Shown in pieces: positions 13,101 to 22,380 of a stretch of 60,000 nucleotides of DNA (the stretch's first letter is position 1; each line of letters begins with the position of its first letter). Position numbers and translations under genes: made by a program. Origin of the DNA: Bolinopsis microptera (Eukaryota > Ctenophora > Tentaculata > Lobata > Bolinopsidae). The notes beneath the pieces were generated by a model. That model was not told the origin of the DNA, did not search any database, and worked only from the letters and a program-made list of their open reading frames with translations. Location: NCBI RefSeq assembly GCF_026151205.1, contig NC_087072.1:23083603-23143602 (forward strand). The letters run 5' to 3'.

Positions 13101-16100
13101 CCTTTATTGATAAGTTAGGGGTACTCGACATTACCAATCTTGAGGCTGACGAGGATTTCAAACCGCTCAGAATCGACTGGCAGCGTCTTCAGGTACTGAA
13201 TAACTTTCTTTCCTTGCTCATTCCATTCCGGGCTCTGATTTACAAAAATTAAACTACTTTTCTTACAGTCAGCATTTGTGTAATTGGATTTGATGGAATT
13301 GCAAAGTAATATGATTACATAATCACTATGTGGAATGTGGATCAGTGATAGTTGTCCGACTTTGTATTTCAACAAATCTGTAATCTTAAACGATTTTGGC
13401 ATTTATTCGCTGCATGTACAGTGTATATGTAAAATGTACATGGTATACTATATAAACCTATTGTGTAACACGACACCGCACACAGGCGTACACTAATGTC
13501 AGTCAAAGTCAGCTGCAACTAAAGCAACACGAGGGTCTTGCGGTCTGTATGAATACAATCGAATACCACTCAAGATGTGTGGACAGCATGGACATCCTGC
13601 TGAAAGAAGTTACGGATCTGAGCAACTTGTGCTTTTATCAGAAAATAATTCTGGACTCATTCCAGGTTTTGTGATGAGATCTGTCAGTGTGTAAAGTGTA
13701 ACTTCTAGGGGCTTATTCTGTCACAGAATACCTTGTTTATAAATCTTTTGTCGTATGGCGCAGCAACATTTTTGTATGCAATGTGCTTTTCGCGCTTAGG
13801 CCACGTACGTACGATCGTCCGTGCCGCGCGCGCCGCATATATGTATGTGTCGCGCGCGGGCGAAGCATTAAATTACATATCACAAAGATAGCTCGAGGAT
13901 ATCTTGCAAAAGTTGGCGTAGGTTCGCAAATTAATAAATGGTGGACTCAGGAATCAGTCGAAATTATATCATAGGTTTTATAGCTTATCTATATCTATCT
14001 CTAGTGAGTTCCGCTAACACTTGACTACTCCCCAGAAATGCTTGGAGCGGTCAGACACTGCACCATACAGTGTGGTGTACGCGGGGGTTTGCTCCCATTT
14101 CATCAATACCTGTAACGATTACTGCCCTGAGGAACACTGCTTCATCGGCAAGAAGAGTATCGATCTGGCCAACAATTTCCTAGATATGACTGCTAGAGAG
14201 GCTCAGGTACACTGTCATATCCTCTTTTTAATACTCACGTCTCACACCAATCAATCAGATCTCGTTTGATCTATTACATTAATGATTATCCCTAATCACT
14301 AATGTAATAGATCTGTTCAAGAAATCTTGTTAAAGCTAATATGAAAGATTTTATTTGCCTCTTTGTTCAGAGATATCTGGAACTATACTGTCTTGAGAGG
14401 ATAGAGATGCACATGAACACGCACCCTTCCTTTGGTGCACAACTCATGGCTGAAGCTAGGAATAACAAAGAAAGAGAGGCTAAGAAAGAGCGGCCCGCTC
14501 TACCTATCCCTCTACCTGGCGCTGAGAGCAAGAAGTCTAAACTGGAGGACATGACACAGATGGAAAAGAACTTTGCTAAGATGGTGTCTCATTTACAGGT
14601 GAGATAGTTTGAGGAAGGGATATAAGATACATGATATTTAGATATAGTTGAGGCGAAGCTCTGAGATAATCTCAATTTGTACGAAAAAATTACATGAATA
14701 GATGACAATAAAATTTCATAAATAGATGACGCAAAAATCTAGAAAAAGAAACCAATGAAATTGTCATCTATTCATCTATATTACAAGGGCTTTGTCAAGT
14801 TGATTTGTATTAACTATGCGGAAGTATTGATCAGTGGCGTGAACCAGATCCTCTGCTCTTGCTATTACCCTCCGAGTCATTTCTTTTCTCTTTTTCTCAT
14901 CTAGTGTCGCAATAACTTTTCTTTCGGCTCTTTGAGAAAACTCCAAATTTTGCTCAATTTCAAGTAAAGAAGTTGTTATTTTTTCCAGATGCTCATCGAC
15001 CAGTCCCATTTGAATTGCCACGCTGTCAAACTCCTCCTTTAATATACCATAATTTTTTGCATCAATCCCGCTAGAAATGGATTTGTACCAAAAATAAGGT
15101 GCCAAAGGTATGGTAATGATTGTACCTATGAGCGTAGCAGCACCTGCTGCAACTGCTCCTGCCACACCAGCTAATATTTTAACTGGAATATTATTTGCTG
15201 CGCTTGTTTCTGTGCACCATTCCAATGCAGTATTTCCTCCTGCCACAGCACCATAAAGACCGCCTAGTACTTGTCCTACACCTGGAATGGTCATAACGGA
15301 CTTTAACGTACCATGGTTTTTACTAGCGTAGGCTGATGCTACCAAAGCCTTTTCTCCAAATGTTTTCCCTCTAGACTCCGCTCTCTTTTGAAGCAATGAA
15401 GCTTCACGTTTAATTTCCTCATGATGCTCAGTGGCAGATTCGAGATTTGTTTTTGCTTCATGCATGTTCGTCAACTCTGTCCAGAAATCAGTAAGAATAC
15501 CATCCTTCAAGTAATCATCTGCAGCTTCTTTTAAATCCACCCCATAGACTTTCACGTTGCCAACTGCACGTTTAGTTTGTGCTTCAAGCTTCCAGTACAT
15601 CTTAGCCAAACCTTCAATATCTCTTATCATATCCCTCACTTCTTGCTGTCTTTCTGCCAGTTTAATCTGTTTTACTCTCTCTATCGTTTGAACTAAATGT
15701 TTTGCCAGCTGGCACTCTTGAACGATTCCGATGCTCTTTTTTATTTCTACCAGTCTACTTTCCACCAAACAAAATGAGCAAACTGATGAAATTTTGGAAC
15801 AAACTGGACATGGATCTTGCTTATGGTCCTTACCAGTACGATCTATCCACGGCGAGTTTCTGTCCGCTGCATCCACCATTCCCCCAGTTGCTGTGATAAT
15901 CACTGATTGTCTCTCATAGCACGGTACATCCTGAGCTATGTAACGCCCATTTCCTTCCTTGTCGTGGTAAAGTACAGTTATAAAAACTACTTCAGTGTGA
16001 TTTGAAGGTGGTTTAAAAGATGTTATCGCTTGCTTAGGCATCGTGCAAAAACCATCTTCTATGAGTTTTTGATACTTGATATTATCTTTCCGTTTTGCTT

Positions 16101-19100
16101 CAATTTTGAAACTCCCTAGCAGAGCAAAAAATTTGGACAACTGAGTCTGTGCTAAGACGCTTACTGTAGCCTGGCGTTCCTGTAAAATAGTTAAATCAAG
16201 TTAATAAATTTAATCATGCAAGAAAGTTGATGAAATGGTACAAATGTATGATGGTGAAGTCTTCAAAATTAGTAAAGTATTGAAACTCACTGATCAAAAC
16301 GTATAATTTTCATTGGGTCATTTATTGGTTTTAAAAAGGTAATAATCAGATCTACCGTAATTCTTTCTGTCTTCGCTCTGACGAATATATCTTGAGGAAA
16401 GGCATTCGCCACCACAACACTTTGCTGTGATCCCATACTATAAGCCTGTTGAACGATTATGTTGTATATTAAGAAACTGAACCCTCTCTAAATCTATTGT
16501 ATTAAAAATGAGGCCCAAAACGCTATCTCGAAAACAAGTTTTACAAAAAATCAGGCTGGACCATAAGAAAAACAAAGAGTTCTGAGAATAACAAAACGTT
16601 TACCAGAATGTGAATATTGTTGAACATGTATGCAGTCAAAAAACGATCAAATACAGGGTGTACCGCATAAAGAGTGACTTTTTTCCACTTCAATAGTTTT
16701 TGACAAAATTAAACTTTACGGTTATTTTTAACTAAATTTTGTCAGAAATATGGTTGAATTGATAAAAGCAACTGATAGAAATTACTCCTTTTTATCAGAA
16801 ACAACTAAAATGTTGATTTCGAATTTTTTTCTTGAGAACAGCAAGCTTAAGTTCCTGGGGTAGCACCATAACAGAATAGCAATTTGTGAGAAATCGAACA
16901 TTGATAGTGACTTGAAACTTGGTATGCACAAATTCGACACATATAGACACAATGTGATGAAGAGTTTTTAGCAACTGCTCCTTCATAATATTTTGTATCA
17001 TTTCTCAAAAACTTTCTGTGGTACACCCTGTATTTACCTAAAGTGGTGTGATCAGCTCGCGCCTCAATTTCGCGCACTGAAAAACAAACTGGAAAGGAAA
17101 GTAGAGAACTCGACTAATTTATTTAGGCTTGCAAGTTGAAACATGAGAAGTGGTATAATATTCAGAGGAGAACTGTAATATCAGTTATACTTATCATCTG
17201 TACAGTAAGTTGATTAAAATAATTATGTATAGGAGAAGTTTGTCAGTGTATTCTGAAAAGTTGTCTCAGGCCTAGCATCTAAGCATGAAATGACTTTGCA
17301 AACCACGTCATATAATCACTTATTCCATTAACAAAATAAACACAAATTTCAGGATGGTGACAGGATTCGCAAATAACTAAAACACAAATGATGAATGATC
17401 ATAATTTACGAAATAAAACCTGCTCTGCGATGTAGTGATTATCTAGTCACAACTTACACAGTCACATCATCACATAATACTAGTGTGTACTGTCACCAAG
17501 ATGTTATTAGATCGAACGCAGAAATTAGATTTGTTTGTTATTAGAAAAAAGGATGTGGAAGCCTGTCCTACGGATGGCCCCCTGTGATTAAAAGTATGTT
17601 AAGAATAATTACCAAGTTTCCAAACCTGACAACCTGTATAATCTACATTCTCTACGCTCTACAGGCACTGAACACGTTACCTAACCTGGTGGTATGGCAG
17701 CACACTTTCGCACCAAGAGAATACATCATACACTATCTGGACGAACTCTTCAACCGACTTATCTCGCAGGTATACTGTATAGTAGTAGGCATAGTAGTAG
17801 TTTCAGCAACTTCTTGATGTTACAAATAATCATGTATGTTGTATCATCACTACTGTATTGAACATGTTTCTAATGACCTCTCCTCCGCAGCACATATTCC
17901 AAGAAGGAGGACAACAGATCCAACTCCCAAGTATTATGTCTCACAGATTAGTCGGTATCATGGATGTTTTCAGGCAGTTAGAGAGTTACATTACTCTCGA
18001 TACTTCTAGAATATTCACCATCAGCCTCCTGCAACACACACAGGTCTTATACTGGCTTCTTATTGTTTGTTATAACTTTTTTAAATCTTAAATTTAGCGT
18101 TATAGTCAATTAAAATAATCAGGAGATCTAAATCACCACATTTGAAGACTTTTTCCCCTTAGCCACAAGAGAACTCTCCTGGACCCACACTAGCAAGTCA
18201 ATACACAATTTGGTATCTTGACAAGCTAGAGGAACACATCAAGAGTGGGGAGGTGTGTTTTGCGCCGCTGCGCAAGTGCTTCGTGCGCAAACACCAGATG
18301 GCACCTAACTTCAACGCGGAACTTTACACAAACATAGCGGAGTTACAGGTTTCTACAATTACACACGAAATAGTGTATTATTGTATTATCATTTTGGAAA
18401 CAAAGTTAAACTCAAATCTCCCCATTAAAAATGTTCTTGTTCATCAAGTTTTGATAAAGTTACCCCTTATTCTAAAGACCAATATTACTAACAGGCTCTA
18501 GCGAAGATGTTAGGCCCGTACGGTATAAAATACATGGGAGAGCAGCTCATGGAGAGATGTGAACGACAAGTACACGAGATGTTGAGCATTGTTCAGGAGA
18601 ACAAGGAACTGCTCATCCAACTCCGAGCATGCACCATGGATCAGTTCCCGACCGGCGCGGTTAGTGTATTCATAGCTTCTAGCAGAGATTATTGGTAGAG
18701 GACTTTTAGTTATCAATTTTAATTTACAACATCAATAAATGTCTCTGACGTTTCTGAATTAAGTAATCACAAAGTAAATCTATCCTACTGAAAGCTTAGT
18801 TAATTAACTGTATTTATATTCTCAGTTATCAAAGTCATTGAAAAGGCACGACCAATTCATGGCTAGCTGTATTTTGGTGGGAGCCCTGCTTAATTTCAGA
18901 CGTCTCACTCTTGCTGCTCTGAAGACTGTAGTCGCTAAACGAGCTCCATTCTTACAGGTAATAGTAATAGTATTACAGGTCAGTATTATGATAAAGTAAA
19001 GCATGCCAGTTCATGTTTAATTAATTATCACTCTCGAAGATGAGTGTAAACTCAACGCAGATAGAAGTCAACTCGAGTCAGTTAGCTCTTTTCTTTCGTC

Positions 19101-20681
19101 AGCAATTGATCGTAGCATTATTTGTTTTATCAATATCGAATATCGATTCTCGTAGTTCGAAAGCGTCGAACTTAAGGTACTTTTGAATTTTAGTACGTGT
19201 CGAGCTACAGTACGTGTACCATCAATATCTTTTGTTGTTTTGACTGGTTACCTTACAGAACTGTATTCTTGACTTCAAGACGAATATCCGCCCTGACGTG
19301 GATCCCAGTATCCCAGATGAGATTGCATCTGCTGCTGGGTTCGAGGTTGATGCTGATCCGGTACTCTGTGCTGCAATACAGGTATTGCAAGTTTTACCAC
19401 ATATCTTTAGAAATTTAGTTTCTCTCTTTCTTATTGAAAGACTGTCAAGTTCGAATTTTATTTTCTAAATCTTTTAATAATTTCGATGGAATTGAGGAAA
19501 CTAAAAATCATCAAACTATATGAGCATAGTTACAGATCATAATTCACAGATCACACTCTCAAACCATGAATCCACGATGTGACATCTTCGGATAACCCAT
19601 TTTAAAATCCTCGAATTATTTGTAACATAGCATTCCTACACGCATTCCTACACGCCCCAAACAACACTGTACTTATCCCTTCCTTCCCTAGAAACACTGC
19701 GCTAACCCTGCCTCTGAAACTCTGTGGATGCTATTTAACGTGATGGTAGCTGTCACTCTCCCTCTACAGTCTCTGGACATCAACTCTGTGTACCGGACAC
19801 CTATTGAGGGACACGAGAACAATCTGCATTGTGTTTCTACTGCTGTAACCTGGCTTTCTTCTTGCGTTTATACTAACTTAGGTGGGTATCTTACTGTATA
19901 ATTAGGGTTAGACGATCAAGGGATCAAGATCCAAAACGAAACAGTACTATTCCATGCTTCTTTCGTTTCAAAATGTTTTGAAATGAACGGACATTAGAAT
20001 GAATGCTTGGGCCTCTAGCGTCCAATTAATGTCCGTTCGAATAAAGTCCGATAAGGTATCTGATAATCGTTTGTGAGCCGTCCACTGTTAGCATAATCAG
20101 GTAATCTAACATATATATTTATTTCAGTGCGCTCAGGATTAGAAAAGGAGCCGTTACAGGTGATATTGAAGGAGAGAATGAGGGAGTTTGTTGAGAAAGT
20201 TTCTGAGAGAATGCTCAAACTACAACTGGAAGATGACAAGGAGTTACAAAAGGAGATCAAGCAAAGGGATTCCCTCTTTATATTGCTTGAGAAAATGGTA
20301 TGATATTAAGTTAATTACTGTCTAAATTCTTATATCAGTAGCTTTTAACACGTTGTACCATGTACAATCTAGGTAAACTATAGGTAAAAATATAATATTA
20401 ATCATAAGCTAAAATGTACTAATCTTTGTATTCTAAATGGGGAAAAAGAAGAAACATTGTCAGTCAGTCGAGAAAATTGTCAGTACATTCAATGTACATT
20501 CGGTTACTATTAATTTGATGTAAGTTCAAACATAACAATCTTGGTACAGGTAAGGGACTCTAACTACATAACGTACGATATGTTGGAAAATAACTTCCCA
20601 TTTACCATACTGAGAAACTCTTACCGAGCTGTCTATGAGAACAAGAAAAAGAAACAGCAGAAGATAGAGAACGAGATCTAG
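1195..20681 (+). CDS. NCKAP1: NCKAP1/HEM protein, WAVE regulatory complex subunit, 22 exons
   Basis: Nck-associated protein 1 (Nap1/HEM) is the large scaffold that pairs with CYFIP in the WAVE complex, coupling Rac to Arp2/3 actin nucleation at the plasma membrane. Exons, all GT-AG and phase-consistent: 1195-1308, 1467-1634, 1833-1975, 2099-2187, 10922-11127, 11498-11585, 11731-11858, 12210-12425, 12713-12880, 13016-13192, 13486-13665, 14036-14206, 14371-14598, 17665-17769, 17891-18043, 18163-18348, 18495-18659, 18826-18957, 19259-19381, 19692-19881, 20128-20297, 20550-20681. The product is about 1,143 residues, close to the vertebrate 1,128. Family landmarks are PSQQKLAEKLIILNERA near the N-terminus, LFRDEV, PNLVVWQHTFAPREYI, LGPYGIKYMGEQL and LRNSYRAVYENKKKKQ at the end. 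Intron 4 (8.7 kb) and intron 13 (3 kb) hold antisense genes. The gene looks intact. Confidence 0.96.
1757..1802 (+). repeat. 23-bp direct duplication with twin acceptor-like sites
   Basis: The unit AGATCATATTTAAATATTYG plus AAC occurs twice in a row in NCKAP1 intron 2. Each copy ends in an acceptor-like AACAG. Neither acceptor keeps the NCKAP1 frame; the in-frame acceptor is the CTCCTCAG ending at 1832. The duplication may compete weakly in splicing. Confidence 0.6.
2553..2572 (-). repeat. (TAG)n microsatellite, probable LINE 3' tail
   Basis: About six TAG triplets, read as (CTA)n on the - strand, end the AT-rich stretch downstream of the reverse-transcriptase ORF that stops at 3022. LINEs of the CR1/Jockey group often end in a short microsatellite rather than poly(A), so I take this as the element's 3' end. 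No target-site duplication was found. Confidence 0.55.
3022..6690 (-). CDS. LINE ORF2: double PHD-type finger, AP endonuclease, reverse transcriptase
   Basis: An uninterrupted 1,222-residue polyprotein of a non-LTR retrotransposon. Residues about 7-60 form a C4HC3 PHD-like finger (CRLCSKKC, FHRKC, WYCLAC). A second Cys/His cluster lies at about 105-145 (CKTCKK, CWICDAYSHNKC). An APE-type endonuclease follows from about 220 (QSLNIRSLSKA, FNETNC, LGDTNINLLEY, SLSDHLATF). The reverse transcriptase has [56 protein letters not shown] and the catalytic FADD, then FLGVIID. The intact frame suggests a recent insertion. It lies antisense in NCKAP1 intron 4. The domain order fits the CR1/Jockey superfamily; the exact clade is not settled. 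Confidence 0.93.
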   Translation of the reverse strand: MCKESCRCRLCSKKCLERKDPLKCSLCNGIFHRKCANLEPNDVNRMKLDNSFINWYCLACTTDIFPFTNTDITTLTNENSCNTYIPCSTETKAKSKVSFARVSCKTCKKLGNKSKMAVCWICDAYSHNKCSAGELGCKSCTRELFPGFEVSPRQLYTVHGNYENSAKFNPYHRNHDSNYIGNTFEENNDLNFNPWDNCSDVLNSCKYYEPRQINTSRPYEFKVQSLNIRSLSKAISNIRDEIEQHLKFDVLCFNETNCTVVSMAFQGKELELEGFHPPFIQAPARDSGKGGGLVTYVNKNLCELSDVTARSELSYRDDPNVGEFQLIEIAQNGHKNVILCNMYRSPSGNVPSYLEKLENTLKDLARHSNKNVLFLGDTNINLLEYGVNDHTTKYVDIFAEYGFAPTISRPTRITCHSATLIDHIFVNQCHAITKSGIITESLSDHLATFTGILLDTNRIGNKLKNETCESSNRVINEENIARFEEKIASIDWNFLHNVDGTNTKFEAFHTKYEEVYNECFPVKKKKSNHRKNSKPWILDWLQCACNRKNQLYKSFVKEPTEKNEKTYKHMKKFVEKQVDIAKKKYYASYFKKHASNSKLQWQMINQILNKKSKEKIKISKINYKNRVITDSQDIADSFNDYFTNIAENLKSENNLVRGAGSVGHSLPQSSRCDFDMELEDTSPSEIAEIIHDLKNKSTSDMNIQPLKKVCNVLSPVVNHLISHSLHEGVFPEKLKLAKVIPLHKGGSRSEITNYRPISLLSCFSKIFEKIMHARLVKHLKSRNILYASQFGFRSGHSCEHALLEAQFNIHKALERKQVSALLLLDFSKAFDLVDSEILLHKLEHYGVRGLSLSWFESYLTNRKQYVHVNGCSSEKMGLEHGVPQGSILGPILFIIYINDLANVSDIAHYIFFADDANIIVSADTYTELNMRANRVLNTVQTWVKNNGLKLNVEKTKYMIFTNRLPEDINISIEGQRLVKSEHERFLGVIIDSKLSWSQHIKQLKTKISRNAGVMMKLKSSIPNKAQKMLYNSLIQSHLYYCATVWGTKSLNSIQSLFSAQKKAIRATDSEYHNYFYDKEKRKLPSHTKSIFNKIGILALPNLIAKSCLTLMHKVYMGVAPSSICSIFEKSPLRQTERRNPKYFEIKFNRLRITDYSISNVGPRLYNNTINEINKILPFNVPKLQDKFINSYKDNIVRYLLDKQKLDLENLSWTDKNFVLYNF
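6691..7266 (-). other. AT-rich spacer between LINE ORF2 and SGNH ORF
   Basis: No coding signal seen. It is either the inter-ORF or 5' UTR sequence of the LINE or the junction between two elements. It is clearly more AT-rich than the AlkB/SGNH block. No terminal repeat or target duplication was found that would place a boundary. Confidence 0.4.
7267..7950 (-). CDS. SGNH/GDSL-type hydrolase ORF, +1 frame relative to the AlkB ORF
   Basis: This frame is open from just after a TAA at 7951-7953 down to its stop at 7267, 227 residues. Motifs in order are RVLLLTDSIHS (block I, GDS-like with Thr for Gly), VVISAGINDLSRYN (block III, GxND) and DPNGNGIHLTLAAKKGI (block V, with the catalytic His). The order and spacing match SGNH esterases, a domain known in some LINE ORF1 proteins. 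No good ATG precedes block I, and the frame overlaps the end of the AlkB ORF by about 60 bases. It is therefore probably made by a +1 frameshift or reinitiation, or the join is broken by an indel. The substrate is unknown. Confidence 0.7.
   Translation of the reverse strand, partial: LFRRLSAPTTPQHIPPIRQSSRPETDPTPIPTERVLLLTDSIHSTTPVSLFPTHLPCTKETMYKITDLHKFEHLFPHMSYVVISAGINDLSRYNHRSYSLFDVVANDLRTYCERYPNTTFIFNSITLTTYHWLNPEIRRFNESLFILTTKVENLLMFDSHQICFELVRKRCTILDPNGNGIHLTLAAKKGIVSRLLDCIIELARRRPTVIEEVWPLRDEFRSLLPMQ
7889..9085 (-). CDS. AlkB-family Fe(II)/2-oxoglutarate dioxygenase with N-terminal coiled coil
   Basis: 398 residues counted from the ATG in an ACCATGG context at 9085; a second ATG upstream at 9163 is also possible. 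Residues about 75-180 are polar and helical, probably a coiled coil, followed by a proline run (TPPSTPPPPPAPA). The C-terminal half is an AlkB-like double-stranded beta-helix: FFGRTEYRYG (substrate lid region), CLLTRYENGKSSIPMHSDNE with the iron ligands H305 and D307, IITVSLGATRTIDF, FWEHGI with the third ligand H363, and ERLSLTF with the 2OG-binding R375. All expected ligands are present. AlkB enzymes oxidatively remove alkyl groups from nucleic acids. The layout with a helical N-terminus and the SGNH ORF behind it suggests a retroelement ORF1 rather than a host repair enzyme. Confidence 0.85.
   Translation of the reverse strand: MVDAALNLLDQPTTHPSHETNPSSDDKGLPGSDPLTTSSKTCLVPPQQDGTYDKTFRTALLSPKTSLELFSTLTEEQLKHESEYHSTICGFTDHTIGVGMLTRDRKAHAYEHLKQHLEQHLTSNVDDISKNLHQFTSVTSLISEKLQEAESHHARIIEQLTESIAAAKQCITDMLAYESAANSRRTPPSTPPPPPAPAQLNTVTLPTIPGAVEPCDINFDHLDLETVCHGVHFTKIGHRQTAFFGRTEYRYGRTVHKPLDIPTNHPLLEIIDSIAHHTEDPTFTTDNITCLLTRYENGKSSIPMHSDNEACIVNPSNIITVSLGATRTIDFRSKIGPLTTQSIHLKHGQTYCMSRSSQDFWEHGIKADPTAQGERLSLTFSQTLSSHHTTAYTTNPPI
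9179..10399 (-). pseudogene. Receptor-like protein, SRCR-like plus GCC2/GCC3 cysteine-rich, frame-broken
   Basis: Exon 1 (10399-10357) encodes a signal peptide, MKVLLFLFCMIMIA, then a GTAAGT donor. Exon 2 starts at 10198 after TACAG and joins in phase. It reads an SRCR-like stretch (NEGLLMVSINGVDRQNVC, ALLICKKLHF). After a frame change near 9930 it continues as a GCC2/GCC3 (ephrin-receptor-like) block: CTQCPNGSTSTPGADHCFC, then ECEGNTYSVRNSPSCEE. A 7-bp GAATGAA insertion near 9645 breaks the frame before CPENITVSLDHSACECQG. Then come five NPE(E/K)Q repeats. A transmembrane segment (VLGLASLALIMILTNRKKAK) is in another frame and ends at 9179. Either a pseudogene or a real type I receptor with assembly indels. 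The SRCR call is weak. Confidence 0.55.
9464..9552 (-). repeat. 15-bp coding repeat (EEQNP)n
   Basis: About six imperfect 15-bp units (on the + strand GGGTTTTGTTCCTCT) encode tandem Glu-Glu-Gln-Asn-Pro within the receptor-like gene. The repeat is open in several frames, so other long frames here are shadows. Confidence 0.8.
10400..10921. other. NCKAP1 intron 4 tail, probable promoter of the antisense receptor-like gene
   Basis: No coding sequence was recognised. A short direct repeat, GTGACCATGTGACCATGTGA near 10632, is the only structure seen. The region must contain the upstream sequence of the - strand receptor-like gene and the NCKAP1 exon 5 acceptor (CCTGTTTTTAG ending 10921). Confidence 0.4.
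11914..12032 (+). repeat. Seven tandem 17-bp units, each with AATAAA and a GT-rich element
   Basis: The unit YTAATAAAGTGTGACAC repeats seven times with almost no change, in the sense orientation within NCKAP1 intron 7 just downstream of exon 7. Each unit holds the canonical poly(A) hexamer AATAAA and a following GTGTG, which resembles a downstream GU-rich element. It could act as an intronic polyadenylation site. Confidence 0.85.
14776..16436 (-). CDS. Candidate N-myristoylated protein with Ala/Gly-rich membrane hairpin and coiled coils
   Basis: Family not named. Exon 1 (16436-16291) reads MGSQQSVVVANAFPQDIFVR..., a classic MGxxxS myristoylation start, and ends at a GTGAGT donor. Exon 2 (16179-14776) runs 467 residues from a TTTTACAG acceptor to its stop. 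It has YIAQDVPCYERQSVIITATG with SPWIDRTGKDH, then a CPVCSK-x5-CSFC cluster. A long charged helical region follows, then two hydrophobic stretches (SVMTIPGVGQVLGGLYGAVA and ILAGVAGAVAAGAATLIGT) and another helical tail. This suggests a peripheral protein that may insert into membranes. The two exons do not join in phase (exon 1 ends in phase 2, exon 2 needs phase 0), so a small exon or an indel is missing. It is nested antisense in NCKAP1 intron 13. Confidence 0.7.
16654..17030. mobile_element. 377-bp Tc1/mariner-like MITE
   Basis: Ends CAGGGTGTACCGCA and its inverse TGTGGTACACCCTG, flanked on both sides by TA, the target duplication of Tc1/mariner elements. There is no transposase inside. 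It sits upstream of the antisense gene within NCKAP1 intron 13. Confidence 0.8.
17033..17664. other. Rest of NCKAP1 intron 13
   Basis: No gene, repeat or RNA was recognised before the CTCTACAG acceptor of exon 14. Confidence 0.4.
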
Positions 20682-21379
20682 GGAGTACTAGATCCTTGAT
20701 CTGCAAGCCTCTGCTCGTCTAAGACGTTGGATTGAAGATTATCCGTTTTGTAATTATTAGTAAAACGCTTTGAAATTGTTTTGATTGATTAGTGATAATA
20801 ATTGACGAAAACTGAAAATTTGACTGTTGAATTTTTTATAATACCGAATGAGAATTGAATTGTAATAGCAATTTAATTTTGTAGTATGTAGTCATTAGTC
20901 ACTAGTCATCCTGCAAAAAACGCTTTAGTTACCATGAAAATTATCCTGAAAAGCTGAAGAATATTTCTACCTTAGGACAAGGTAGTTTTTTAACATACTT
21001 TAAAAAATGGAAATCGTTTATTTTTGATATTATATTGCAAGAATTCATCACACATCATCTCTCCATTTTATCATGTAGCAGTAATTAGTAAAATTTTTCC
21101 TTTTTACCACTTTTGAGGGATATAATCAATAATCAATTACGACACAGTCATCGTCGACTATAACGTATAATACGGAACTTGAAGTTTAACCAAGTTTTAC
21201 GCTTTAATCACAAATAACGTTAATTGTTGCGATTTGATCTTATTTCTGGACACCGATTTATCATACTATTACTCCTAGTTTTATGATTACAATTGTAAAT
21301 TTCTATTGATAATATCATAAATTTGTTAATTTTTGTAAAAAATATGCGTTTTTTCTCGATCTTCAGTACAATGACTATA
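20682..21379. other. 3' flank of NCKAP1
   Basis: Very AT-rich. It should carry the NCKAP1 3' UTR and poly(A) site. I did not find a convincing AATAAA in the first 300 bases and see no other gene. Confidence 0.35.
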
Positions 21380-21471
21380 TTGATACATGTTACCGTTACG
21401 TATCCCAAATATCATTCGTGATTCGGCGGCGCGCGCTTCGCGCGCGAAAAGTGGCATGCAACGTATGTCAA
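21380..21471. mobile_element. 92-bp GC-hairpin MITE, copy 1
   Basis: Begins TTGATACATG and ends ACGTATGTCAA, with a strong GCGCGCTTCGCGCGC hairpin inside. It is flanked on both sides by TGACTATA, a perfect 8-bp target duplication. Same family as 22173-22288 and 26175-26239. Confidence 0.9.
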
Positions 21472-21599
21472 TGACTATACTAGAGGATTACACAGGATTA
21501 CACAGGATTAAAATTAAATTATAGATCCATTATCATGGACCGTCATAATTGTGCAGAGATTATTGAAAACATTCATCTTTCCTTGAAGTCAGGGCCAGG

Positions 21600-22380
21600 G
21601 TTATCCTTAAATTTTAATTATGACTAATTCGCGAGGTTCTCACCAAATTGATAGTAAAATTGTTTAAGTTTCGTGCATTTGAATTACGTTGACGCATATC
21701 TTCGGTGAAGCTATTTCGCTCTTCGGAGCAGCGAAGGAAATAAGTGCACACACAATTGACAGCATAGGAGCGCCTTTCTTGAAATTGAATATACTGTGGG
21801 GTGTTTGGTTGAATATTAAGTGAACGGTGGCAGTGAATATGGAGGCTCTGGTGATTTTGAGGAATTACAGTTGAGTTAGGAGACAAAATTTCCATAAGAT
21901 GGACTTTGAGATTTGTTTCATTGATCTTGCTTGAGTCGGTGATTTCAGTGCTTATTTCAATGAGTGGCATTTGAGAGAGATTTTTGACTAATTTCGACCT
22001 CTGTTTTGAATACAAGTCACATATGTAAAGAACATGTGACTCGTCTTCGATTGTCTCAACGCCCATACTTGATTGACACCATGCACATAGTCTTTGCTCA
22101 CGGGGTGTGTTGGAGTATCTGCCTTTTTCAATATGGAGATCATGGGCGCTGATTCTAAGTTTTGTGGTGCTATTGATACATGTTACGTATCACAAATATC
22201 AGAGATATTATGTGATACTTAATTGACGTGATTCCGCCTTCGGCGGCGCGCGCTTCGCGCGCGAAAAGTGGCATGCAACGTATGTCAATGGTGCTATAAC
22301 GACGAGAGAAGCCTAGAGTGATCACTATGAGTGATGAGGTTACACAAGGCGAAGATGCACACAGCATGACTTAACCATGC
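21600..22380 (-). mobile_element. LINE 3' fragment (RT C-terminal zinc knuckle), interrupted by a MITE
   Basis: The - strand reads KLRISAHDLHIEKGRYSN, then RLCAWCQ, then EDESHVLYICDLYSKQR. This is the C-terminal knuckle common in non-LTR reverse transcriptases. The reading frame continues to about 21614. The fragment is 5'-truncated, and copy 2 of the hairpin MITE is inserted at 22173-22288. Confidence 0.75.
22173..22288. mobile_element. 116-bp GC-hairpin MITE, copy 2
   Basis: Same ends as copy 1 (TTGATACATG ... ACGTATGTCAA) and the same GC hairpin, with a few extra internal bases. Flanked by a perfect 8-bp duplication, TGGTGCTA. Inserted in the LINE fragment. Confidence 0.9.

Noticed and set aside
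16138-16140. Start of the intron-13 gene at a TTG codon
   Set aside because: TTG is not a credible start. The frame continues upstream to a clear TTTTACAG acceptor at 16180.
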